A stretch of 7,633 nt of DNA from Candidatus Auribacterota bacterium (GTDB lineage Bacteria > Auribacterota > Tritonobacteria > UBA1439): the NCBI GenBank assembly GCA_026391995.1, contig JAPLCY010000347.1, positions 1 through 7,633 on the forward strand, written 5' to 3'. The notes beneath the pieces are model-generated. The model had not been told where the DNA came from, ran no database searches, and saw only the letters and a list, made by a program, of their open reading frames with translations. Of the stretch, positions 1 through 5,440 are shown piece by piece (the stretch's first letter is position 1; the number at the start of each line of letters is the position of its first letter). The translations under genes were made by a program, and so were the position numbers.

Positions 1-47
1 TCTGATTCTACCGTATTCCGCCTCCCATCTCAATCCCGTTTTTCCGC

Positions 48-125
48 GACTAACAACGTAATTGAGCGGCGACCGCAGACGGCGCGCGGATGCGGGAGCG
101 CCCGCTCGAATGCCTTGTTCGCGCC
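48..125 (-). other. attC-like recombination site at the cassette 3' end
   Basis: On the minus strand the left arm (R'' then L'') reads GCGAACAA, then a 7-nt spacer GGCATTC, then GAGCGGGCG. The right arm reads CGCCGCTC, spacer AATTACG, then TTGTTAGTC. GAGCGG/CCGCTC and CG/CG pair with one extra G left unpaired, AACAA/TTGTT pairs outside, and the spacers between them are largely mismatched. This reproduces the attC plan: paired R box, unpaired central spacer, paired L box with an extrahelical base, and a variable terminal loop that itself has CCGCA/TGCGG arms. The site starts four bases after the antitoxin stop codon, as in cassettes. GTTAGTC differs from the GTTRRRY consensus at one position. 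A plain intergenic hairpin is the alternative. Confidence 0.6.
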
Positions 126-128
126 GCT

Positions 129-437
129 TCACCGGCGCGAAAACCGCTTGCGGATTTCGCGTACGGTGGAAGCGCTTGTTCGCTGATTATCCTCATCTTT
201 GATTTGCTCCCACGGTATGCCCTTGCCCGCATGGATGCTGGCTCTCGATTCTTCAACCTTTTTCAGGAATCGGGGGTCGTTTTCCAGTCGGAAATCAAAC
301 CAGTCGTCTTCATCTTCAAATCCAATTAAAACGCCGGCCGGTTTCCCGTGCTTGGTAATAACGATTTTTTCTTTCCCCGCCTGTATTAAGTACTTCGAAA
401 GATGATCTTTGACCTTAGCTAATGCGACTTGTTTCAT
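129..437 (-). CDS. Type II antitoxin, Phd/YefM family
   Basis: This 102-residue protein should bind and neutralise the toxin encoded just upstream, and bind the shared promoter as an autorepressor. The N-terminal part (residues 1-45, MKQVALAKVKDHLSKYL then KIVITKHGKPAGVLIG) has the Phd/YefM fold signature: a short strand, a helix with the 'dhLskyl' pattern, then the 'i.ItkhGkpaavli' strands. The C-terminal half (NDPRFLKKVEESRASI, then GKGIPWEQI) is the usual toxin-wrapping tail. The ATG at 437 is preferred over an in-frame ATG 14 codons upstream, because AGGAG sits 7 nt before it and the family N-terminus fits. The start overlaps the toxin stop as ATGA, so translation is probably coupled. The stop lies four bases before an attC-like site. 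Family assignment is firm; DNA and toxin binding are inferred from the family. Confidence 0.88.
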   Translation of the reverse strand: MKQVALAKVKDHLSKYLIQAGKEKIVITKHGKPAGVLIGFEDEDDWFDFRLENDPRFLKKVEESRASIHAGKGIPWEQIKDEDNQRTSASTVREIRKRFSRR

Positions 438-727
438 GTTCGTTCTCCTCTTTCTTGCAGCCATTGTTCCGCATGGCACTTATTCACAATCCCCAGCACT
501 ATAACTCGGTCGTTTTCGACATCGTAAAACACCCGTAACTGATTGACCCTTAGCCGATATTGAGGCTTCTTCAATTCGCGCAATCTCTTGATTCGACTCT
601 TGCTCTCCTGGGTGGGGCTGTGTGCCAGATGCACATCCATCGCATTTCTTACCTTTGCCCTGTCATATGCTGATAGTGCATGAAAATCATGACTCGCCCC
701 AGGTGAAAATGCGATGCACCATTTAAT
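434..727 (-). CDS. Type II toxin, RelE/ParE superfamily, with non-ATG start
   Basis: This is probably a RelE-like toxin, which in characterised members is a ribosome-dependent mRNA endonuclease. The core reads SRIKRLRELKKPQYRLRV, then LRVFYDVENDRVIVLGIV, then a WL ending, which is the typical strand-rich RelE core with conserved Arg and FYDV. The first ATG (640) gives only 68 residues and loses the first helices. The frame stays open upstream to a stop near 750, and its translation continues the family pattern (AYDRAKVRNAMDVHL preceded by KWCIAFSPGASHDFHAL). No ATG, GTG, TTG or CTG occurs in that extension. ATT at 727, followed by AAA TGG, is the best fit to an ancestral ATG AAA TGG start and gives 97 residues. 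The gene precedes its antitoxin and overlaps it by 4 nt. Alternatives are an ATG-640 product that is truncated and inactive, or an upstream frameshift. Confidence 0.72.
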   Translation of the reverse strand: MKWCIAFSPGASHDFHALSAYDRAKVRNAMDVHLAHSPTQESKSRIKRLRELKKPQYRLRVNQLRVFYDVENDRVIVLGIVNKCHAEQWLQERGERT

Positions 728-734
728 TATGGCT

Positions 735-765
735 ATAATATGGCTTATTTAAGGCCAGATGTCAA
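735..765 (-). promoter_or_regulatory. Promoter and probable operator of the toxin-antitoxin pair
   Basis: The minus strand has a perfect TTGACA -35 box (765-760). The best -10 candidate is TATTAT (740-735, 5 of 6) at a long 19-nt spacing; CATATT gives 17 nt but matches only 4 of 6. The spacer contains TGGC...GCCA arms around an AT-rich core and two plus-strand copies of ATGGCT 11 bp apart (729-734 and 740-745). These are a plausible site for antitoxin autoregulation. With TATTAT as the -10, the transcript would begin close to 728, almost at the ATT codon, so the message would be leaderless. The element lies inside the putative cassette, so the pair would not depend on an integron promoter. 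Confidence 0.55.
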
Positions 766-777
766 TATTATTGTTTC

Positions 778-853
778 GGCGAACGACAAAGCTCACCTGC
801 CGCTATGGAGCGCAACGGAATAGAGGGCAGGTAGAACTCCGGGCAGGGTTTGC
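778..853 (-). other. Second attC-like site, possibly degenerate, at the cassette 5' boundary
   Basis: On the minus strand the right half looks like an attC end: GGCAGGTGAGCT, a short spacer, then GTTCGCC (784-778). The inner arm is matched upstream by AGTTCTACCTGCC (838-826), pairing ACCTGCC with GGCAGGT plus a further AG.TC match beyond one extra base. The loop also has CTAT/ATAG arms. The expected outer left box is poor: the best candidate is GCAAAC (853-848), and the spacers are unequal (9 and 6 nt). It is either an eroded attC of a neighbouring cassette or a secondary insertion site. A plain hairpin downstream of the operon that ends at 872 is also possible. There is no T-run, so a standard intrinsic terminator is unlikely. 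Confidence 0.42.
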
Positions 854-871
854 GGCAGGCGGCGGCATGGC

Positions 872-2182
872 CTACAGCGCACGGGTGCTCACGCGGAGCG
901 GATGGTCAAGGATGTCGAGGTACGGCTTCTCGTCGCCGGGGGCGTAGTTCTTGGGGAAATAGAAGTAGGAGATGAACCGGTGCGTTCCCGAGGTAACGGT
1001 GGTGATGTTGAATGTCCAGCCATTGTATCCCCAGTGCCCCGCAAGATCCTCGGGGGGATCCTTTGCATTCTTATCGTCGATATAGAGGAGCTCCTTCCCC
1101 ATGACAAGGCTGGGCGAGAGCCAGAGCCGCGCGATGAGCGACCCCTGCGAACCCACGATCGCCGACCAGAGATACGGCTGCTTGTCGAGCCTCTTCTCCT
1201 CCTCCGACATCACCCCATCCACGAGCACCGGGGTGGTATTGCACGAGTTCAGGAAGCGCATCCCCTCCGCCTGGGGGTTCCAATCGCAGCCGGTCACCAA
1301 AAACGCCTCGCTGGCGATCGTGGAAACATTGAAGGGAAGCTTGATGAGCGTGGGCCACTCGATCGAGTCGCGGTAGTAGTAGTTGTCGACGACGCTGCTC
1401 GGCGAGCGGATCCCGAACTTGAGGTACATCGAGTTGGTGCAGCGCCGGATCGCCCTGATAGGGCCGTCCTTGTACCCCACCAGGACCGAGCGCATGTCGT
1501 CCTCGTTGCGACTGATCGTGATCAGCGAGAAGAAGAGGTTCATCCTGACGCGGAACTTGTAGCGGTCGAGAATATTCGCGGAGTGCACGCCGTCATTGTC
1601 CTTGAGGATCAACGTGCTGAAATACGACTTCATCTGCCCCGGCGTATAGCCAAGCTCGTAGCAGTCGGCGGTCACGTAATCTTTCGCGAGGTCGTAGTTC
1701 ACGTAGCGGCCCGGACCGTCCCTGACCCGGTCGCGGAAGGCGAGGCAGTACGCCCACCCCTTCGCCCCGCTGACGGGGTCCGTGCACTCAATCTCCACTG
1801 CGGCGGCATGCCCCCCGGGAAGGGCGTCGCGCTCCACGCGGTCACCGAGGTCGCGCGCCATGAACACAAGGTCATCGTTGTCGTCCCACCGGTTGTCGTC
1901 CGGATGCAGGGGTGTGCCGTCGGGGGTCTCAACCGCGATCACCCCGTCACCGTCGCGCTCATCGATCTGCGAGGGGACCCGCGAGAATGTCCCGCCCCGC
2001 GCGCTGTAGAGGGCGATCTGCGAGAGCGGGGTGGTGCGCAGGGTTTTCAGCGTCTCTCCGGTAACAACCACAGGGTCCGACTGCCGGGCAATCGTCTTCT
2101 GCTCGGCCCACGCGCTCACCGCCGCCATAGCCGCAAGTATCGCGGCGATCGCCATGCCCCGGCCAATCTGATTCTCCTTCAC
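872..2182 (-). CDS. Secreted protein of unknown family
   Basis: This 436-residue protein is probably exported to the periplasm or outside. Residues 1-26 are a signal peptide: a positive start, a hydrophobic stretch AIAAILAAMAAVSAWA, and a likely cleavage after Ala-Trp-Ala before Glu27. The mature part has acidic stretches at about 73-80 (IDERDGDG) and 95-114 (DDNRWDDNDDLVFMARD), and six cysteines (133, 146, 174, 248, 299, 314) that could form disulfides. An aromatic-rich C-terminal half suggests a beta-rich or carbohydrate-type fold, but no catalytic motif is recognised. The GTG start at 2182 overlaps the hydrolase stop as GTGA and has AAAGGAG 5 nt before it. An ATG at residue 10 would remove the start of the signal peptide. 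It is the last gene of a three-gene coupled operon. The function is not known to me. Confidence 0.85.
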   Translation of the reverse strand: MKENQIGRGMAIAAILAAMAAVSAWAEQKTIARQSDPVVVTGETLKTLRTTPLSQIALYSARGGTFSRVPSQIDERDGDGVIAVETPDGTPLHPDDNRWDDNDDLVFMARDLGDRVERDALPGGHAAAVEIECTDPVSGAKGWAYCLAFRDRVRDGPGRYVNYDLAKDYVTADCYELGYTPGQMKSYFSTLILKDNDGVHSANILDRYKFRVRMNLFFSLITISRNEDDMRSVLVGYKDGPIRAIRRCTNSMYLKFGIRSPSSVVDNYYYRDSIEWPTLIKLPFNVSTIASEAFLVTGCDWNPQAEGMRFLNSCNTTPVLVDGVMSEEEKRLDKQPYLWSAIVGSQGSLIARLWLSPSLVMGKELLYIDDKNAKDPPEDLAGHWGYNGWTFNITTVTSGTHRFISYFYFPKNYAPGDEKPYLDILDHPLRVSTRAL

Positions 2183-3105
2183 ACATACTCCTTTATGAAG
2201 GTTGTGACGCGTTTCCGGTACTCATCCGGGGAGAGGATCACCGCCTCGTTGTGACGCGCCCCCTCGACGATCCACATCTGTTTAGAGCTGCGTATCCTGT
2301 CGTATATCCAGCAGGCGTGGCGCGGATCGATGTAATTATCCCTTTTCCCGTGAATGATAAACACCGGTACGGTCCGGTTCTGCGCCAGCGCCCACTCAAG
2401 CGTGAGGAGCTTGAGGCCGAGCCGCCGCTGGGCGTTCCTGATGCCGAGGAAGCTGAGCCAGACAATGATGGGAACGGGCAGATGCTCCGCCACCCACCGG
2501 GGGAAGTAGATCGGAGCCCATTTCCTGATGTAGCTCACAATGGTCGCCCATGTGGAAAAAGCGCCGTCGCACACCACGGCCTTGATCCCCGGGCCTCTGC
2601 CCAGGATGCAGAGCGCCGTGGTGGCGCCCCGGGACACGCCGAAGAGCACGATCCGCTCGGGATCGATATCGGGCCGCCCCCGGACATAGGCGAGCGCCCC
2701 CAGGAGATCGTAGTACTCATTCTCGCTCGCCCACTGCGTCGGATTGTAGTTGCCTTTTTTCTCGGCGTGCTGGCCGCGAAAATCGAAGGAAAAGATGTTA
2801 TATCCCTCGTCGAGAAGGAACGCGCAATAGCGCTCGTAGGAGTTGAGCCCCGCGCCGACCTCGTGCGCAAAAACGACCGTGCCCGCGGATCCGGGCGCGC
2901 GTGCCTGGACAAAGAGTCCCTTCAGCTCGACCCCGTCCAGGCTGAGAAATTTCACCACCTCGCCGATTATCTCCCACTTCGTCTGCGGGGGCGCCGACAT
3001 GGTTGAGTTGAGGAAGATATTCGTGGTAAGCCGCGCGTATTTGACGGTGAAGTAGCCCAGGTACGCGACGACGGCGCCGGCAACGATCAGCCACACCCAG
3101 GTCAT
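2179..3105 (-). CDS. Membrane-anchored alpha/beta-hydrolase
   Basis: This 308-residue protein is predicted to be a serine hydrolase tethered to the inner membrane. Residues 2-20 (WVWLIVAGAVVAYLGYFTV region) form one transmembrane anchor, followed by an alpha/beta-hydrolase domain from about 50. Visible features are an oxyanion-loop region after strand 3 (VVFAHEVGAG, 77-86), the nucleophile elbow GVSRG with Ser158, an acid in HGKRD (Asp256) and the catalytic His285 in ARHNEA. This is a full triad. Residues 185-240 form a helical lid insert with many aromatic and hydrophobic residues, fitting a lipid-like or bulky ester substrate. The ATG at 3105 overlaps the upstream SDR stop as ATGA, and the stop overlaps the GTG of the secreted protein. 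The family includes esterases, lipases and acyl transferases; the substrate is unknown. Confidence 0.88.
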   Translation of the reverse strand: MTWVWLIVAGAVVAYLGYFTVKYARLTTNIFLNSTMSAPPQTKWEIIGEVVKFLSLDGVELKGLFVQARAPGSAGTVVFAHEVGAGLNSYERYCAFLLDEGYNIFSFDFRGQHAEKKGNYNPTQWASENEYYDLLGALAYVRGRPDIDPERIVLFGVSRGATTALCILGRGPGIKAVVCDGAFSTWATIVSYIRKWAPIYFPRWVAEHLPVPIIVWLSFLGIRNAQRRLGLKLLTLEWALAQNRTVPVFIIHGKRDNYIDPRHACWIYDRIRSSKQMWIVEGARHNEAVILSPDEYRKRVTTFIKEYV

Positions 3106-4124
3106 CGGTCCGTCCCTCCCGCGATGGCCGCAACGCCGAATCGCGCGGTGGTTCGCCGCATCCCCTCCTCAAAACCGACGAGGGGGGCCCCGGTCAGTTC
3201 GGCGGCCATGTTCCGAGCGCAGAGGTTGTCCCGGCGCGACAGCCGCACCTGCTCGAGGTTGATCGTTCCCTCGGCACGGGCCACGCGCGCCAGGAGACCG
3301 AGGAGATACCCGACCGGATACGGGATGCTGACAATGCGACGCTGCATGCCCAGCAGCGCGGTGAGGGAGCGGGCGATATCCCTGAGGGACATCGGAAACG
3401 GCCCCCCGATCTCCCACACCGATGCCGCCGGCGAGGGGAGCGCGATGGCGGCGCATACACACGAGATCAGGTCGCCGATGTAGACCGGCTGGAGCCGGTT
3501 GCGTCCGCCGCCGATCAGGGGCAGCGCCGACCGCGTGGCGGCAAGGTGCGCAAGTTTTCGAACAAGCTTGCTGTCCCGCGAGCCGGTTTCCCGGCCGAAG
3601 ATGAGAGAGGATCTCACAATCACGTACTCGCACCCCGAACGGGTAATGACCTCTTCCGCCTCCCATTTTGTCCTGCCGTAGCGGTTCCCCGCCGCCTCTC
3701 CGGCGCCGACGGTGCTCAGGTATATGACTCTTCCAGGCCGGCGTGGTGAGCTTCCGGGTGACGTTTTTCGCGAGGCGGGGAGCGCCGTTTTGAACGCGTT
3801 CATGAGCCTTTTTGTTTTTTCGACGTGCATCCCCTCATACCCCCCCCGCCGGGGACGCTCTATGCTCCCGATGAGATGGACGACCGTCTCCACGCCCTCC
3901 AGCGCCCGCGTGAGCTCCGCGGTCATTTCGATATCCGCCTCGATGACCTCGGCGCCCATGGCGGCCAGGGATGCGCGCTCATTCCCGTCACATCCACTGC
4001 GGACGAGCGCCCGCACCGGCATTCCCCCGGCGCAGAGCCTCTCCACGAGGTGCACCCCCACGTAGCCGTTGGCGCCGGTCACCAATACGAGCGGATCGGG
4101 CCTATTCGCACTATTCGAAATCAC
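3102..4124 (-). CDS. Atypical NAD(P)-binding SDR, NDUFA9-like
   Basis: This 340-residue Rossmann-fold protein binds NAD(P) through TGANGYVG (16-23). It has Ser137/Thr138 in IYLSTVG and Tyr149-x3-Lys153 (YGRTK), so the active-site set of extended SDRs is intact. The pattern VVHLIGSI (81-88), GGGRNRLQPVYIGDL and the C-terminal layout resemble the atypical SDR group that includes the complex I 39-kDa subunit and bacterial epimerase-like relatives. It could act as a sugar or lipid oxidoreductase, or have a structural role. The GTG at 4124 is chosen because AAGGTGG lies just before it and the glycine motif falls at the expected place; there is no better in-frame ATG. It opens a coupled operon with the hydrolase and secreted protein, and a dyad element lies 19 bp upstream. 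Residues 117-131 (rich in Ser, Pro, Arg) are an unusual low-complexity insert before the Ser137 strand. Confidence 0.87.
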   Translation of the reverse strand: MISNSANRPDPLVLVTGANGYVGVHLVERLCAGGMPVRALVRSGCDGNERASLAAMGAEVIEADIEMTAELTRALEGVETVVHLIGSIERPRRGGYEGMHVEKTKRLMNAFKTALPASRKTSPGSSPRRPGRVIYLSTVGAGEAAGNRYGRTKWEAEEVITRSGCEYVIVRSSLIFGRETGSRDSKLVRKLAHLAATRSALPLIGGGRNRLQPVYIGDLISCVCAAIALPSPAASVWEIGGPFPMSLRDIARSLTALLGMQRRIVSIPYPVGYLLGLLARVARAEGTINLEQVRLSRRDNLCARNMAAELTGAPLVGFEEGMRRTTARFGVAAIAGGTDR

Positions 4125-4142
4125 ACTCCACCTTCATTGCCT

Positions 4143-4185
4143 GATGATACATGCTATGTGCCCGGTTATACATAGTTCCATCATC
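4143..4185 (-). promoter_or_regulatory. Dyad-symmetric element upstream of the SDR operon
   Basis: CTATGT and ACATAG (4154-4159 and 4170-4175) are perfect inverted arms 10 bp apart. Outside them GATGAT (4143-4148) and ATCATC (4180-4185) form a second pair, with 5 and 4 unmatched bases between. It sits 19 bp before the GTG start at 4124, so it could be a repressor/activator site or an RNA hairpin in the leader. A TATAAC overlapping the left part of the dyad on the minus strand could be a -10 box, but no convincing -35 was found. Function is inferred only from position and symmetry. Confidence 0.4.
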
Positions 4186-4206
4186 CGTGGATTTAAAATT
4201 ATCATT

Positions 4207-4284
4207 TGTGGTTCTCTTCCATTCTGTGTAGGTAAATCCTTTATCCCCTCCCCCTGCAAAGGGGGAGGGTCAGGGTGGGGGTGA
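4207..4284 (+). repeat. Palindromic intergenic repeat, copy A
   Basis: This roughly 78-bp element reads GGTTCTCTTCC, then TTCTGTGTAGGTAAATCC, then a stem CCCTCCCCCT/AGGGGGAGGG with a GCAA loop, then a G-rich tail TCAGGGTGGGGGTG. It aligns along its length with the reverse complement of copy B at 4352-4429. Its base composition and extreme C/G runs differ from the flanking genes. It resembles dispersed non-coding palindromic repeats seen in many uncultured bacterial genomes. Transposition or regulatory activity is not shown. Confidence 0.7.
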
Positions 4285-4351
4285 GATAAAAGGCTCATGG
4301 TACTCGTTGGATCTCGTTCTGGTCGAAAACAGTTCATCACATGTCTTTGAA

Positions 4352-4429
4352 ACACCCCCCACCTTAATCCTCCCCCTCAAGGGGGGAGGAAATCTAGAAG
4401 TACACACACAAAACAGAAAAGAACCCCAT
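4352..4429 (-). repeat. Palindromic intergenic repeat, copy B (inverted relative to copy A)
   Basis: On the minus strand it reads GGGGTTCTTTTC, then TTTTGTGTGTGTACTTC, then CCTCCCCCC...GGGGGAGG, then ATTAAGGTGGGGGGTG. This is the same element as copy A with scattered substitutions. It starts at the base after the stop codon of the SDR gene that ends at 4430. The C/G stem directly after that gene could stall polymerase or protect the 3' end of its message. It lacks a following T-run, so it is not a textbook terminator. Confidence 0.7.
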
Positions 4430-5440
4430 TTATTTTCCTCTTTGGGATTTTTGATTTGGGATTTGGGATTTAAACCATTCTATTGTTTCCTCTATCCCCT
4501 TCTCGAATGGTATCGCCGGCCCGTAGCCAAGTTCGCGGCGCGCCTTCGAAATATCGAAGGTGAGGGGTGTGTACATGAACTTCAGGCGGAAGCGGTTGAG
4601 GAGCGGCGCGGTCTTGAGCCGGAAAACCTTCGCGACGGTTTCGCATACCGCGCATATCACCCGGGCCGCCGGGTAGGAGATGTTCCTCTTCGGCCACGGC
4701 AGGCCCAATCGATCGGCCATGAGGTTGATGAGCTCCCTGCGCGTCACCGCCACGCCGTCGGTGATGTTGTAGATCTGTCCCACCGCCCCGGGCGATTCAG
4801 CCGCGCGGATGAGGCCGTCGGCGAGGTTTTTCGCGTAGACGAGCGAAAACGGGTTCGTCCCCCCGCCGATAAACGCATAGCGGCCGTTCTTCAGATAGGC
4901 AAGGATGCGCGGAAACATCTGCCGGTCCCGCGGCCCGTAGACGTACGGGGCCCGCACCACCGTCACCGGAATCCCCCGTTCCCTCGCGCACTCCAGAGCC
5001 AGTTTTTCCGCCTCTATCTTCGTGGTATTGTAATTGTCCCCGGTCGCGACATAGGACGCGGACTCGTCGAGGTTGTTCTGGGCGCCCATCCCGAGAACAA
5101 CCATCGAGCTCATGTAGACGAATCGCTTGAGCTTGACGCCCTCACACGCATCGAGGAGGTTTTTAAGCCCCTCGACATTCACCCGGTGCATCTCTTCGAG
5201 GCTCGCCCAGTCGCTCACCACCGCGGCGCAGTGAAACACCACGTCAATCCCCGTAACGGCGCGGGCAAGCGACGCCCGGTCGCCCAGATCCCCGGGGCAG
5301 AGCTCGAGACCGAGGGCGCGGAGGAATCCGGTATCGCTCCCGGGACGGACAAGGGCGCGCACCCGGTGTCCCTTCCCGATCAACACTTCGGCGAGATTGC
5401 CGCCGACACAACCGGTCGCGCCGGTGACAAGAACCGTCAT
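4430..5440 (-). CDS. Extended SDR dehydrogenase/epimerase (3-beta-HSD-like)
   Basis: This 336-residue NAD(P)-dependent oxidoreductase or epimerase has the cofactor loop TGATGCVG (6-13), DVVFHCAA (66-73), SSM (111-113) and catalytic Tyr137-x3-Lys141 (YNTTK). It also has a C-terminal region with FDISKARRELGYGP, typical of 3-beta-hydroxysteroid dehydrogenase-like and HpnA/OleD-like SDRs. Likely substrates are a sugar nucleotide, a keto-lipid or a sterol-like alcohol, and these cannot be separated from sequence alone. The ATG at 5440 is chosen because the Rossmann strand starts right after it, GGGGGA precedes it, and it overlaps the hydrolase stop as ATGA. A longer upstream reading is only overlap with that gene. 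The last 12 residues (SQIPNQKSQRGK) are encoded partly by a heptamer repeat, so the native end was probably near IEWFK. Confidence 0.88.
   Translation of the reverse strand: MTVLVTGATGCVGGNLAEVLIGKGHRVRALVRPGSDTGFLRALGLELCPGDLGDRASLARAVTGIDVVFHCAAVVSDWASLEEMHRVNVEGLKNLLDACEGVKLKRFVYMSSMVVLGMGAQNNLDESASYVATGDNYNTTKIEAEKLALECARERGIPVTVVRAPYVYGPRDRQMFPRILAYLKNGRYAFIGGGTNPFSLVYAKNLADGLIRAAESPGAVGQIYNITDGVAVTRRELINLMADRLGLPWPKRNISYPAARVICAVCETVAKVFRLKTAPLLNRFRLKFMYTPLTFDISKARRELGYGPAIPFEKGIEETIEWFKSQIPNQKSQRGK
4441..4468 (+). repeat. Heptamer tandem repeat inside the SDR 3' end
   Basis: Four 7-bp units read TTTGGGA, TTTTTGA, TTTGGGA and TTTGGGA on the plus strand. They lie within the coding end of the gene finishing at 4430 and directly beside palindromic repeat copy B. 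On the minus strand they encode part of the tail SQIPNQKSQ, which has no counterpart in the SDR fold. Confidence 0.65.

Larger units (their letters stand above)
54..783 (-). mobile_element. Putative integron gene cassette carrying a toxin-antitoxin pair
   Basis: Seen: reading the minus strand, the segment starts after a G^TTCGCC box (778-784). It carries a promoter, a toxin gene and an antitoxin gene, and ends in a folded attC-like site closing at G^TTAGTC (48-54). The cleavage points implied by the integron G^TT rule are 784/783 and 54/53, giving about 730 bp. If the ends are joined, the new right box reads TTGTTCGCC. Its reverse complement shares GCGAACAA exactly with the left box of the attC (114-123). 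The present chromosomal right box, GTTAGTC, pairs less well. Known: cassettes are one or two genes plus a 3' attC, and toxin-antitoxin cassettes with their own promoters are common in sedentary chromosomal integrons. Inferred: this is a cassette. No IntI gene is in the window. The segment also looks less GC-rich than the operon beside it. Confidence 0.6.

Noticed and set aside
902..2254. 450-codon open frame on the plus strand, antisense to the secreted-protein gene
   Set aside because: The translation is rich in Arg, Val, Glu and Pro with no domain pattern. It mirrors the GC-rich third positions of the minus-strand gene, which has a signal peptide, a ribosome site and an overlap with its neighbour.
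2251..3006. 251-codon open frame on the plus strand, antisense to the membrane-anchored hydrolase
   Set aside because: It is a shadow of the hydrolase coding frame, with no ribosome site and no protein-like pattern.
4111..4137. Eight-codon minus-strand ORF (MKVECDFE) overlapping the start of the NDUFA9-like SDR, possible leader peptide
   Set aside because: It lacks its own ribosome site and regulatory codons, and its ATG simply lies in the ribosome-site region of the GTG start.
4350..4392. Strong C/G hairpin as an intrinsic terminator of the upstream operon
   Set aside because: No T-run follows the stem on the minus strand, and the same stem is part of a repeat found again in inverted orientation.
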